Below, one piece after another: positions 11,315 to 23,457 of a DNA stretch of 64,000 bases. The position numbers and the translations under genes are program-made. The stretch spans positions 203,661-267,660 of the forward strand of contig MU859082.1 of the NCBI GenBank assembly GCA_033297205.1, read 5' to 3'. The notes beneath the pieces were generated by a model that was given only the letters and a program-made list of their open reading frames with translations, was not told where the DNA came from and ran no database searches. Source of the stretch: Pseudoneurospora amorphoporcata. Taxonomy: Eukaryota > Ascomycota > Sordariomycetes > Sordariales > Sordariaceae. Positions within the stretch are counted from its first letter, which is position 1; each line of letters opens with the position of its first letter.

Positions 11315-12705
11315 ACCTTTCCACTTGGACCAACAGGAAAGTGAGCTATGACACCTGTGGTTGGAGAAGAAACAGGAGTTCCAGGTTCTGGAAGGTCGTA
11401 CGGCGTCCGGGTTACAGCCACCTACGGCCTCGCAGCTCCTCGCATCTCGCCTTGGCAATCATGGCCAATGGTAATGCCGGAGTGCTTTCGCGGTGGGGGG
11501 GACATTGCAATGAGGACCCGATTGATGACCCGCTAATTTAAGATCCATTAATGACCAAACCGTCATTTGACTCCCGGAATGCCCCTTGCCCGCTGGCAGC
11601 CTGCTGTCAAATATTCGAACACCCAGGTTCTTCTTGAATGTTGTTCGAGGCTCCTAGCTCGACGGGAGTGTGTACATGGAGATGGGGCGTTGAAGATCTC
11701 TAGGACAGGCACCAACTTCTTGTACCTAAGGTAGCTTTGGAGGTTGCTTATCATTTGGACGGGATGCATCGGAATCTGTGGCAGTCGCAACCGAAAGACA
11801 CTACCAATTTTCCTGCATCCAAGCCAGATCCAGCGGGGAATTCCATCTCTTCCCTTTCAACCCCGAATCGACTAGTACAATTTCATCTCTTTTGGATGGC
11901 TTACCTTTATCGTTTGTTTGTAGCACCGTAAGAAGGTCTGGTCCCATCCTGTCCCGTCATCTGAAACCCCGCTATCAGAGGTACCCACCTCAGGGTCCTT
12001 ATTTCCAGGTACCTCTACTTCTGGGCAATCTCGCCGGTACAGAGGTACCTTCAGATAGACCTAGAGTACACGAGATTGTACCTACCTTGATGGGTAACTG
12101 ACCTCGAGACTATAGAGGAATCCCTCACAAGGGCAGACCGCTGGGTGACCGCTGCGCTTTATCTCGAGGCCCCGCACCTTCACTCCAGGCACCTCGCTGA
12201 ACAGCGAGCTAGGACCGGAACACGGGCATGTTGCGCAAGCTTGGCGCCATCCCGTCATCCACATCACACCCCTGCCCAGTCACTATCACGGGCTTCCCCA
12301 GTGTTCGTCACTTGACGTTTGGCAGCCTCAATTCTCTAAGTGCTGCATCGTTCGCGTCACAGGCATCTGCTTTGTGATTTGCTTTATCCCCAATTTGTTC
12401 CCCCATCAACTCTCCTCTTCCTCTTCTTTTTCCCTCGCACAACCGTCAAACGAAATCAACCTCTTAGCACTGATCGAGTTCAACCTTATCGCGACCGCCA
12501 GTGCAAGGAACAGACAAAAGCATACCTAGGTATCTACCCCACCCCGCCTTTCATCGCCTATCCCCATAGTCCCCCATTCGACAGCCTACAACAAACACCT
12601 TTACGGTCAGGAGGGCCTCTGAAAGCCCAACTCCGCCAGTCAACCTCCTCGTTCATCGATTCACCTAAGATATACAGTATCATCCATCGATTTACCAATT
12701 TCAAG
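11065..12705. promoter_or_regulatory. Divergent SLA2 / ATG3 intergenic region
   Basis: This 1.6-kb region carries the divergent promoters and leaders of SLA2 (-) and ATG3 (+). It contains a GTC microsatellite and, near 11990-12090, several short GGTACC/CCTACCT-type motifs. The last 350 bp before ATG3 are pyrimidine-rich, typical of fungal leaders. No gene is recognised. Confidence 0.5.
11281..11313. repeat. (GTC)11 microsatellite
   Basis: Eleven perfect GTC units lie about 220 bp upstream of the SLA2 start, in the shared SLA2/ATG3 promoter region. Confidence 0.95.
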
Positions 12706-13901
12706 ATGAACTTCCTCAGATCAACCGCTGCCACCCTCCTCGACAAGTACACGCCCGTCAGCCATACCTCGACATTCCGCAACACAGGGCAGATCACCCC
12801 AGAAGAGTTCGTTGCCGCCGGCGACTACCTCACTTTCAAGTTCCCTTCGTGGTCCTGGGCCGATGCCGACTCACCTAGCAAGCGCCTCCCGTTTCTGCCA
12901 GCCGGAAAGCAGTTCCTCGTTACACGACATGTTCCCTGCCATCGACGCTTGAACGATGACTTTGCTGGCGATGCGGGCCACGAGGAGGCTCTCGTTGAGG
13001 GCAACAAGGGCGGTGATGACGATGACGGCTGGTTGCGGACCGGCAGCATGACCAGCTCACAGCCCCTTAGGGTACGAGAGGTTCGCAACATCGACGATGC
13101 CGGCAACGTTGGCGATAGAGAGGTTGTGGATGAGGATGACATTCCCGATATGGAAGACGACGATGATGACGAGGCCATCATCCGGGCTGAGGGCGATAAC
13201 TCCAACAGGTAAGATCAACATCCACACGTCCCCAGCAGCAGTTCATGAGCCAGCAGTTGAACATATGCTAACTGACCGCCTCTTACTTACAGTGGAAAGC
13301 GCACCTACACCCTCTACATCACCTACGCCAACGCCTACAAGTGCCCACGCATGTACATGTCGGGCTATCTCGCCAACGGGCAACCACTCCCCCCTCATCT
13401 GATGATGGAGGATATCGTCGGCGACTACAAGGACAAGACCGTAACACTCGAAGACTTTCCCTTCTTCTCCCACAGCGTCAAGATGGCCAGTGTGCACCCC
13501 TGCCGTCACGCCTCCGTCATGAAGACGTTGCTGGATCGGGCTGATGCCGCCCTCAAGCTCCGCCGTGAAAAGATGAAGGCCGGTCAGGGTTCCGGAAGCG
13601 AGCAGGGAATGGAAGGCCTTGTGGATGAGATCAACAAGTTGGATGTCAGCGGGGCACATGCGAACGCTGTCGAGGCCGCTCCCGGCGAAGATGCCGAGTG
13701 GGAGGAGGTTCCGCATGATGTTGCTGACCAGGAGGTCGCCATCCGTGTGGATCAGTACCTGGTGGTTTTCTTGAAGGTTTGTCTCCCTGCAGCCCGTTGA
13801 TCAACCGTTTATTGGTGATGTTCTTGTGCTGACTTTAACTCTAATAGTTCATTGCCAGCGTCACTCCCGGCATCGAGCACGACTTCACCATGGGTGTTTA
13901 A
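12706..13901 (+). CDS. ATG3: Atg3, E2-like enzyme that conjugates Atg8 to phosphatidylethanolamine
   Basis: Atg3 accepts Atg8 from Atg7 and transfers it to phosphatidylethanolamine, the lipidation step of autophagosome formation in the cytosol. I read three exons: 12706-13208, 13293-13776 and 13848-13901, giving 346 residues, normal for fungal Atg3. Introns are 84 bp (GTAAGA..CAG) and 71 bp (GTTTGT..TAG). The N-terminus MNFLRSTAATLLDKYTPVSHTSTF is the conserved amphipathic helix region. An acidic flexible stretch (DIPDMEDDDDDE) precedes the E2 core. The catalytic cysteine is C238 in the HPC motif (ASVHPCRHASVMKTLL). The C-terminus FIASVTPGIEHDFTMGV is near-invariant in the family. The start was placed at the conserved N-terminus rather than at an in-frame ATG 366 bp upstream. 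Confidence 0.97.
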
Positions 13902-14222
13902 GTCAGACTGCTGATCACTTCGTGTCATCGTCCTCGTTTTGAGATTAGATGGGGCTACTGGTAGCATCTGCTCTTTTTTGTTATGGTCTTGACTTCAGTG
14001 CGGGCAGGTTGGGGTTAGGTAATTGGGCATCATGGATTATGGAGTACTACGGAATGGATAACTGGGCTGGCTCATTGGGGGACGGCGATACGTAATTCTG
14101 GAAGTTCGTTCGTTGATGGTTTTAATAATGTTTTTGAGATAGGAAATACAGAAAGTTTCATGATTCATATATCAGCGCATGACTCGAACGTTTCTTTCAA
14201 TCATTCAAGGCGGTTAACAACC
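13902..14222. other. ATG3 3' region
   Basis: This 320-bp interval holds the ATG3 3' untranslated region up to the tRNA gene. Nothing else is recognised. Confidence 0.4.
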
Positions 14223-14295
14223 GCCCGGCTAGCTCAATCGGTAGAGCGTGAGACTCTTAATCTCAAGGTTGTGGGTTCGACCCCCACGTCGGGCT
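14223..14295 (+). tRNA. tRNA-Lys (CTT anticodon)
   Basis: This is a 73-nt tRNA gene without an intron. The acceptor stem GCCCGGC pairs with GTCGGGC (one G-T). The A box is TAGCTCAATCGG. The anticodon arm is TGAGA / CTCTTAA / TCTCA, giving anticodon CTT (reads AAG, lysine). The B box is GGTTCGACCCC with a clean 5-bp T stem. A T6 run at 14335-14340 could serve as the Pol III terminator, about 40 nt downstream. The gene lies between the 3' ends of ATG3 and CWC24. Confidence 0.97.
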
Positions 14296-14702
14296 CAATT
14301 CCCGATGTTCCTGAGTTATCAGGGCAACATCATCTTTTTTCACTTCTTTCGTGTTACGCTCTCTGGTGTTTTGTCCACATATTTTTTGGCCAATTGTCGG
14401 TTTGTGTGACCAGAAACTGCTTTGCTTGTCCAAGACATCAAACACAACATATTTGATCATGATTCCACCCGGACCTACAGCAGAAAATGGCGGTGATTAT
14501 CGCTAAAACCTTGTGATCAATTTTGACAACAACGAGACTGGTCCTGAAGCCCATGAAATTCAAGCTAGACATGCTAACGCCCGGTGATATCGAGGCCTCC
14601 CTGCAAGAAGCGCCGTTCTTTTGCTGCCTTTCTCCAGCGTCTCTCGTCTCTCCCATTCCCATCTATACCATGGGTGTCCTCCCTACTTCAACCAAGTCCA
14701 CC
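14296..14702. other. Spacer between tRNA-Lys and CWC24
   Basis: This 407-bp interval contains the T6 candidate Pol III terminator (14335-14340) and the 3' region of the minus-strand CWC24 gene. No coding region is supported. Confidence 0.4.
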
Positions 14703-15959
14703 TCATTTACTCTCCTCCTCGCCCTCCCCCTCATCCTCACTAACCTCCTCCCCCCTCTCCTTCGCCTCCCTCCTCAACCTCTCCTGCCTAGCCCTCTTCT
14801 TCTCCAACAACTTCGCCAGCCTCTTCGCCGCATTAAACACCCCATTCGTCCCCGCTCCACAGGCCGCGCAGCTCGGGTCCTTCCGATATCTTTTCAGCGC
14901 ACACCCCTCACAGAAATAATGTCCGCAGCGTGTGACGACGGGAGAATTTGAATAGGGACCCCGGCAGATGATGCATGCGAAGGGGATGTTTTCTAAGAGG
15001 GCTTCTTCCGCAGCGTCGGCGTCTTCCTCTTCTTCACCATTTTTGTTGGCTTTGTTGAGGCGGCGGCTGCCGTCCGCGCTGGAGACGATGGTGCCCTGGA
15101 GGTTTTTCTTGCCCTTGGTTACGTTCTCCCATTCCTTGTCGAGTTGCCAGCCGTGGGCGTAATCTTCGCGGGCGTGGAGGAATTTGCAGTTATCGCCGAA
15201 GCCGCAGAAGCCGGTTTGTTTGTAGCTGTTTTAAGTTTTGACAAAAGCGTCAGGACAGGTAACAGGTTACGGGAGAGAAGGGGGAAGAACTCACTCTTTA
15301 CAAACATCAGGCGCCATATCCGTAATCGTAATCGTCCGAATATTGCTCGGCGCCTTGATCGGCCCAACCTTACGATTTGGCGCGTTCGGGTTCTTTTGTA
15401 TGTAACTCGCTTGGTTCGCCAGGCCTTTGTATGTCCCGTCCGGTTCTCGTTCCGGTCCTTGTGCTTCATCCTCCCCGCTCTTCTTCTTGGTGTCCTTCAT
15501 GCTCCTCGTCCTCCCCAGCAGACTTTTTGTTGAGAGGTCCTCCTTGTCCTCATCAAACCAATTACTCCCCTTCGTAGCATCCTGCTTCGTCGCGTCCAGC
15601 CTTAGTGCGGCGTCCCGGTCGGCTGAATAGATGGTGTTGCTCCGGATTTGTTCTTCTCTTGTAATCCCTCCGTTGGTATTGGAGCCGGCATTATCTCGTG
15701 ATGAGGCCATGATGGCTGCCGTGTGGTTCGTTTTCCGACGCTTGATGCGCTGGCCTGTCGCCTCGTCCTCGGAGGACTCGAAGTCAGAGGAGTCATCGTC
15801 GCTGTCTTTTGCTGCGGGTGGCGGAGAGGCGGGGCGTTTGCGCAGGTTTGCTTTGCCCTTTGCGCCGCGCTTCTTGAAGATTGCGACTGGGGCGATGGGG
15901 GCGGTTGAGGTCGCTGTCGTGGCTTCGGGTGCTGCTGGTGGTTGCTCGGTGTCTGCCAT
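14703..15959 (-). CDS. CWC24: Cwc24-type pre-mRNA splicing factor (CCCH zinc finger + RING; RNF113 family)
   Basis: Cwc24 joins the activated spliceosome (Prp19/Cef1-associated) and helps 5' splice-site positioning before step 1. I read two exons, 15959-15295 and 15225-14703, giving 395 residues. The 69-bp intron interrupts the CCCH finger (DVCKD^YKQTGFC). The N-terminal 200 residues are charged and disordered (SDDDSSDFESSEDE, basic RIKRRKTN). The CCCH finger (C-x8-C-x5-C-x3-H) begins at about residue 219. The RING finger (CIIC..CGHYFCEGC..CAAC) lies at about 300-345. A long Lys/Arg/Glu C-terminal tail follows. The start was placed at MADTEQPP; the open frame runs further upstream without conserved sequence. 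The last about 100 bp on the minus strand are unusually purine-rich. Confidence 0.93.
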
Positions 15960-17346
15960 CGTGGAATTTCGTGAATGTTGGGTGAGAATGTCCGGTGCGG
16001 CTATTTCGAATATGATCCGAGTAGTAAGTGTTTGGAGCTGGTTGCTTGAGGCAGGCGAAAGAATTCCTGTGCCTTGTCGGGAGTTCTTGGTGATCTGGAC
16101 CAGGCGAGACCCGACGGGTAAAGTGGTGATAATCCCCAATCGATACCCGTACTGAAGATTCCATTATGTCATGTTCTCTGCAAGCTTCCAGACTTGACAC
16201 AGACGGCAGGCAGCTGACAAATTCTTGGCACAAACTTACCCCTTTTCTTTCAGCGAGGCTCCAGCCAATAGGACATCGGCTCACAAAACGAATGTCGACA
16301 TACTGGGTACGTACCTTTATAGTCGAACTGACAACATATCCATGCCAGTGATACGCACGACACTTCTCTTTCCTTGTTGTTTTCGCCTTCATACATACCC
16401 TGTGACAGAGCAGCTCTTGAATGTTTCTATTCCAGGTTCTGTCCTTTTCTCCAGTTTTTCTCATGGATGCTTGTGCGGTGGCTCGACCTTACCTCAATCA
16501 CGCATGGCACTTTACTTTATCCAGTTATCTTCCACAAGGAAATGCTGATTTCAGAGTGTTATGATATGCCCGGTCTGGGTTTGAACTTGGGGTTATTACT
16601 ACGACGAACAGACAAGAGAGCAAAATAGTGCAAGTAGTAAAGTATATTGCTATTAAATACTGCGTTCCTCCTATCGCTCGCACCACCGTGCCTCAGCTTA
16701 TTCCACTAAACCTCCTTCCCCCCAACACGCATCTCCATCCCAGTTCCCATCCGGCAGGCACCCTAATTGATCCATATCGCATCAAGGCAAACGAAAGATG
16801 AAGCGGATGGCTACTGGTGAGCGGCAAGACAGACAAAACAGCAACGCAGACAATTTTCCCTTGGAGTTCTCCTCTTCCCGTCACTCTTTCTTTTCCTCCA
16901 TCCATTTTCCTCCCATTGAGCGAAATGCTCAAGCCAACAGCTTCTGAACGAAAGAACGCCCAAAAATCCGACAACCTAAGCCAATCCAAAAAGGACTACA
17001 TGAACAGATAAGAAAAGTTGAGGGAGCTGAAGAAAGCCCGGGGTTGGTAGTACAAGGTGCAGCGACTTGCAGGGAATCCACGAGGGTCGCAAGGAGTTTC
17101 TCGACAGAAGCGCAGGGCAAAAACAATCAAGAAAACAATGGATGAAGTGATCATCAACGTCATGATAAATTCCGTAGCGTATGGCCGGGTTTATTCCGTG
17201 AAAGTCCGATGCAAAAATGGTAGCTGAAACGATCGATGAGAAGAAAATTTGTTGCCAAATGAAGTGGCAATCTGATTTTGTGATTTGGTAACGGTGTAGC
17301 CCTTCAGTTGAAGACTATCCGACGAAACTGGAGTTTGCAAAACTGT
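15960..17346. other. CWC24 / apsA spacer
   Basis: This 1.4-kb spacer lies between the CWC24 start and the apsA stop, both on the minus strand. The part near 15960-16200 is the CWC24 promoter and leader. I see no conserved frame or RNA gene. Confidence 0.4.
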
Positions 17347-20300
17347 TCACGCCGCAGATCGTAGGGTTCCAGTCCGTGATGGTGTAGTACTAGGTCCTCT
17401 AGAAGGTCCCCTCGAAGATCCTCGGTGCGTGTGGTGATGGTGTGTACGGTGATTGTGGCCGCGCTTAGAGCCACTAGTCAAGGTGCCAACATCATGTTTC
17501 CCTATGCAAACGTTAGCATACCATATCACCTTGAAAAAAGAATGTGGACTCTGCTTACCATCACAACAAGCTCTGACGTTCTCAAGCCGGTCGGCTTCTC
17601 GATCTTGCTGTTCAATCATTTGTCTCACATCTTCAGCGCTATCCTCGACCTCGCTCTGTTCGTAGATGCCGTGGGGCGTGTCTCGACCAGAAACACTCCT
17701 GCTGCCTCTTATACTGCCAAATTTGCTCTCCTTCCAATAGCCACTGATCCGACTGAGAGTGCCGACCGAGGGGCGATTTTGGGCGCTTTGCCTGTTGGGC
17801 GTAAGAGTTGGAATGTTCATCGACATATCGAGAGCCGGTGAGTCGACACGGAGCGATCTGGAGTTGTAGGACGACAGCGAAGGTGCGCCACGGGAGCCAC
17901 TTGGCGCCTGCCTCGAGTATTGAGGGTTGAAATCGTTGATGTCATCTCTCGTGATATGCCCGGCAATCTCCTCCGCGTCTGCATGGCCGTCTTCGTTGGT
18001 ACGAAGGAGCAGATATGAGAGTGCGTTGAACCATGTCTCGTGCCGCTGGCCTGTCGTACAGGTAAACTTGACAGTCCTGCCGGGTGAGATAATCACCAAA
18101 CTCTTGCGGTGCAGACCGGGAGGCATAGGATTGTCATCCGCCACAACTCGTACAGCCTCGATGGGAACGCTCTTCGCTCTCAACTCGCTGCGACCCGCGA
18201 CTGAGGGGTCACGATCACTCCAATACAGGGTACGCGTGTAAGGATGGACCCAGAAGTACCTGCGATGCCGGTTGTCGGACATCTCTCCACGACCAGCCTT
18301 GCGAGTATACTTCCACAGATATTCACCGATCATGGTCTGGGTGATAGCCTGGATCATGCGAGGGTCGGTACCCGCGCCAAAGCCATGCGGATCGAAGCCG
18401 CCATTTTGTTGCATCTGGAACCGTGTGTCCATCTCGGAAACAAAAGAGGAAACTGAGGACTTGCGGCTATGCTGCGTCAAGCGAGACGGTGAGTGAACAC
18501 CAGAAGCCATAGTTCCATGTGCTGAACCAGTTCTGTCCATGGCACGGGGTGTGGGCGTGCCACGACCAGACACGTAAGACATGGGAGACATAGGGCGTGT
18601 GTTGCCACTGGGAGTTCGTGGCCGCAATCCCTGATTTTGATTCCTGAGCGCCGAGGCCGAGAATAGCGGCGGCCCCATAAGACCAGTCATTGTTTGATTG
18701 CCGCTTGAGGAGCCGGTCCTGGCAGCTTCGATAGCTTCCTTGTGGTTGGGAGGTAGCGGAGGAACATCGGTTACAAAAGCCCTGCTACTAGCAGAGCTAT
18801 TTGGTCTCCTAATGGCTGTAGTTCCTTCGATGACAGCAGTACCGGTATCCGCCATCTTGCCCTTTGAAGAGGCGATGCTTTCAGGGATCTCCTGGAAACT
18901 CCGGTTCCTCCTAATAGTAGAGAGAGTGCCGGTGCTCAAAGACGAGTCTGTCCTCTCTAGCTCACGAGTATGGGACTGGTGAGCTCCTGACATCAAAAGC
19001 ATGTCAATAACCTCCGAGGTCAAGGCTGTTTGCACTTCCTGGTCCACAGTAGCCAATGGTGGCTGCTGCTGTGAATCGGGCTTTTGCTCGGGCGTAGACC
19101 ATGGGAGGTCTCCATCAACATGTGCGTCGGTTTCTAGGTCATTGGGTAGAATGAAAGCATTTCTCTTCGGACTGCGATTCACGGGAGGCTCGGTACCCAG
19201 TGACTGCCAGTTAGCAAAAGCCAGTGATGGAGGAAGGCTGATAGCAGGCTCCAGAGCGAGAGGCTCGATCTCTTGAGCCAGTATCGATGAAACAGAGAGA
19301 GTAGGCGGCAGAGCAGCGGGAATTTCTTCTGGTTCGACATCCAATAGCTGGATTTGAGAAACGGACATAGCAGGCGGTGGTGTCAGTGGCCTTTCCTCGG
19401 GCTTAATGTCATTCGTCTGTACCGTCGAGAGTGATAGGGCCGGCAGAGGAGCAATAGGTAGCTCAACTGGCTCGATGTCGCTCGCCTGAACTGACGAAAC
19501 GGAGAGCGGCGGCAAGGGAGAAGCTGGCAGCTCAACTGGCTCGATGTCGCTCGCCTGAACTGACGAAACGGAGAGCGGCGGCAAGGGAGAAGCTGGCAGC
19601 TCGACGGGTTGGATGTCACTCGCCTGGACCAAAGAAATAGACAGTGGCGGCAGAGGAGCAGGCGGTGCTTCGATAGGTTGGATGTCACTCGCCTGGACTG
19701 AAGAGATAGACAGTGGCGGCAGAGGGGCGGGCGGTTCTTCGACAGGCTCGATTGCACTCGCTTGAACCGAGGAGACCGAAAGCGCTAGCAGGGGAGCTGT
19801 CGGTTCCTCGATAGGCTCAATATCGTGCGTTTGGAGCGAGAAGATCGACAACGCCGGCAAAGGAGCGGGTACTTCCTCAACGGGCTCGATATGGCTTGCC
19901 TGGACTGACGATACCGACAATGCTGGCAAGGGAACAGGCGGGAGCTCAACAGGCTCGAAGTCGTGTGACCGAACGGATGAAACAGCAAGAGCCGGTAAAG
20001 GTTCTGCTGGTTCCTGACGGGGCTCCAGCACTTCGGCCTTGATAGGCGAGAGTGACAACGGCGCCGGCAATGGCGTAGGCTCAGCTTGTGGTTCCACATT
20101 CTCCGATATAATTGACGAGAAGCCGAGGGGGACAGGCAGAGCCTTCTCCTTAAGTTCCTTCGGTGCCTCCACCACTGTAACCACAGTAGGTGCTTCCACT
20201 GGTACTGCAACCGGTTCGACATGTTCCGAGAGGACATACGAGAAAGCGAGGTCAATAGGTGTTGACACAGTCGCCTCCGGCTCAATGTCCTGGGCAAGGA

Positions 20301-23300
20301 CAGTTGGTATGCTGAGTGTTGGGGGCGGGATGACCTCGGGCTCTGGATCAGCGCGAGGCTCAATTTGCTCAGAAATAAGGCTCGATACGCTGAGGGGAAT
20401 CGGCTCAGGTGCCGGTGGCTCTGGCTCGAAGACCGGCTCAATGTGCTCTGAGATGAAAGATGCGACAGTCAGAGGCGCTGGTTCCGGAACAGGTTCCAGG
20501 ACAGGCTCGATGTGTTCAGCCACACATTGGGAGAAGCTGAGCGGTGCTGGTTCAGGCACAGGTTCCACGATAGGCTCAACATGCTCAAAAACAAGCTTGG
20601 AAAAGGCGAGGGGCACAGGCTCAGGCTCGGGTTCCAAAACAGGCACAATATCCTCGGCAACGAGGCCTGAAAGACTAAGGGGAACGGGTTCAGGCTCCGG
20701 CTCCTGCACAGGCTCAACATCCTCTGAAACAAGTCTTGACACTGTCAGCGGTGCCGGTTCAGGAACAGGTTCCAAGAAAGGCTCGATGTTCGTCGAAACG
20801 ATCGTCGAGGTCACATTGAGTAGTACAGGCGTTGGCTCAATATCCTCAGACTGAACAGCAGAGATGCTTAGCGATTGCACGACAGTGGGTTCAATGTCGT
20901 GTTGCACGCCAACATCGCTATAGTATGCGGCCGGTGTTGGTTGTGAGGATACTGCCCGTTTCAGTTCGTCCCCGAGCATTCGGGTGGAAGCAGGCGATCC
21001 GCGAGTGGACTCAGGTGACCTGCGAGTGGAAGTAGGTGACCCATTAGGTCCAACAACCGATTCCATGGAAATAGGACGCTTGATATTAATGGCAGTCCTG
21101 TTGCCTTCTTGGGCGGACGCCGTCGATGAAGGTGTACCAGGGGTGCGGACCAAAGACCTGAGATCAACCGGGTCGGTCACCATTCCGCTATCGACCATCA
21201 CGGCCCTTGGCAGGCGTGGGACTCTGGGGGGCGGCGTGACTGGGCGAATCTGGCTAGCAACGGAGCGGATGCTTCTCCGACCTGGCGTAGCGGCGCCCAC
21301 GGATGATTCATCGTCGCTACCAAACTCATTAAGCTCGGCGAACAAGCTTTGACCTTGTTGCGGGGACTCGGACGTGTTGTTGAAGAAGCTTCCGGGGCTG
21401 CTATGCATGCCTGGATCGACACTAGGCTGTCGTGACCGTCTGTTAGAAGCAAGAGTAGCACGGCTAATGCCCCTCCGCAACCTCTGGGCTGGCTGGGCTG
21501 ATGGGGTCATCATCCGAGGATCATTGGAGGCAGGATATTCGTCATCTGCTGAAGTCGAAGCGGTACTGTCAAAGGAGTACCGGTGGATCGGATCACCTAA
21601 AGGCATCATTGAAGGGCGCTTGAGGCGGCCAGCACCAGTGGAAGCTTCGGTCTCTGTTTGCGCGTCGGATTCGTCATCCGAGAATTCTTCGGCTCCGGTC
21701 TGGAAGTCTTCCGTTTCGGTGACACGCTCTGCGGCGGTCTCAAAGGCCGCATCACTGGTTTCGTTCGCTGTCTCGAAATGGTCGCTACTAGATTCCGCAA
21801 TAGGGACAAAACTGCGAACGGGACGCAGGTTCGGGCCGGTAGTTGCCACGGTACGAGGGGATGGAGCTTCGCTCTGGTCCTCCCACTCCGGATCCTCTGG
21901 GCTAGGGGGCGCAACGGGCAATACCTCGGTCTTGGTCGAGCGGTTAAGACCCAGCTGACCAAGTCTCGGCTTCTTGAATTCCCTGGACTCCATCTTGCGA
22001 TTTTTGCGGCCGTGAGGAGGGCCATCAGGTCCAGTCCTCAGCTTCTCAACCTCATCACGGGCGTCCTGAAGCATGCGCTTCAGTTCGAGCTTTTCAGTCT
22101 TCTCGCGATGAATGTTGGTCCTGAGGGTCTGAATTGTGCGATGGGCATGGGCGAGAGAGGTCTTCAAGGTTTCAGACTCGAGTCCAGAGTGTCTGGGGGT
22201 TAGTTTGACCGGCGACGGTGGTGGTGAATGCTCTGGTGTGCCGGCATCAGCCGCCATCTGGTAGTCGTCGTCGCTGCTGCCATGACGAGATTCGCGCTCC
22301 AATGCTCGTCCACGCTCTTGGGCGAATGCTCTCGCAAGCTCTTGGTTTTGTTGAGTCAACTCGTCGACCTTCTTTTGCATCGCCAAGCGTTCACTCTCTG
22401 CTAGAGCAGCGTTTCGTCGGCTGGTGCCTAGCTCAATTTCGAGGCTCTTAATTGTGGCAGCATGCTTCTCATCTTGCTTGGATTGATTATGCTTGAGCTC
22501 CTCAAGTTCACGTTGAGTCGAGTTCTTCTCGGCTTGGACGATGTTGAGTGTTTGTTGAAGCTTTTTTTCGCGATCCGCACTCTCCCGTTGTGCAGCCAAA
22601 AGTTCGTGGATCTGCGTCTCAAGGTTCCAGTTTTCATCCTTATATCGGCTCTCACTTTCATCCAAAGCCCGCATGCGTTGTTGAAGTCCTTCTGCTTCGA
22701 GTTCTAACCGGGATCTCTCGACCTTGAAATTCTTGAGCTCTCCCTCCTTTTCGGCAAGCAGAGCTTGCAGGTTCCGGACCTGAGCGATCAAGGATGTGCT
22801 AATTTCGGCAGCAAATTCAATATCGTGGATGCGATTCGCGGGTTGATTGCGTGATCTTCTATTCGGTATACTGAGCTTGGAAGGCGATGCTGAGGCAAGA
22901 CTCTCGAATTTGGACGGACTGGCAGAGCGATGCTACAAACCATTAGCTCAAGTTACAACCTACGGAAACAAGGTCTTTACCCTTGAGCCCCTCTCTTCTG
23001 GTGAAAAGGGAGACGGAGAAGCCTGAGCTGGATCATTACTTGGAACTCGTTGTTTGGGCAGGAAAGCACGCGCGCTTTCTCTGGCCACCTCGTTGTACTC
23101 TCTTTCGATCTCAGCCAGCTTCTGGCGCAAATCGGGCTCTATCTCGGTTTCGGACTGTAGCTGTTCCACCTCTCGTAGTCGCTCGGCAAGTTCTCGTTGC
23201 TGTTGTACCAAAGCGGTGCCCAGTTTGCCAGCCTCCTCCATTCTTCGCTCCGTATCTTGAAGGTGAGCCTTGAGAGCTCGTTTGACCTGCTCGGCGGAGG

Positions 23301-23457
23301 CGCCGGGGCCGAGCGAGAAGAGCTGGGTGTCGAAAGTGGAATGTCGCTGGTTGTTTTGCCCTGGTGGGCTCAGAAATGGATCATACAGGTCGCTAGCGGT
23401 CACGGCCGCGACCTGGTCGTCGGGTGCCAAAGAGTTGGCCATTCTTCTCGAAGCCAT
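17347..23457 (-). CDS. apsA: ApsA/Num1-type cortical anchor with coiled coil, repeat array and PH domain
   Basis: ApsA/Num1 proteins sit at the cell cortex and anchor dynein and mitochondria, controlling nuclear migration and spacing in hyphae. I read three exons on the minus strand: 23457-22981, 22932-17559 and 17501-17347, giving 2,001 residues. The introns are 48 bp (GTAAAG..TAG) and a probable 57-bp in-frame one (GTAAGC..GCTAAC..TAG). Order: N-terminal region and long coiled coil (about 50-440), acidic Ser/Pro-rich stretch, a large array of about 23-30-residue repeats ending in EPV/IEP motifs (about 850-1400), a Ser-rich linker, then a C-terminal Mcp5-type PH domain (about 1680-1800, EYLWKYTRKAG..RYFWVHPYTRTLYW) that binds the plasma membrane. 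The start MASRRMANSLAPDD gives the family N-terminus; the frame upstream to 23796 is not conserved. Confidence 0.92.
19200..20920 (-). repeat. Coding tandem repeat array in apsA
   Basis: About 20 degenerate units of 23-30 residues follow the pattern PLPxLSVSSVQASDIEPVExP. The upstream units (higher coordinates) are longer and richer in EPEPEP. The most recent duplication is an exact 69-bp tandem pair at 19462-19530 and 19531-19599, encoding 23 residues each without breaking the frame. The yeast Num1 repeats are a different, 64-residue unit. Confidence 0.9.

Noticed and set aside
12340..12705. Upstream in-frame ATG that would lengthen ATG3 by 122 residues
   Set aside because: The family N-terminus begins at MNFLRSTAATLLDKY; the upstream sequence is a pyrimidine-rich leader.
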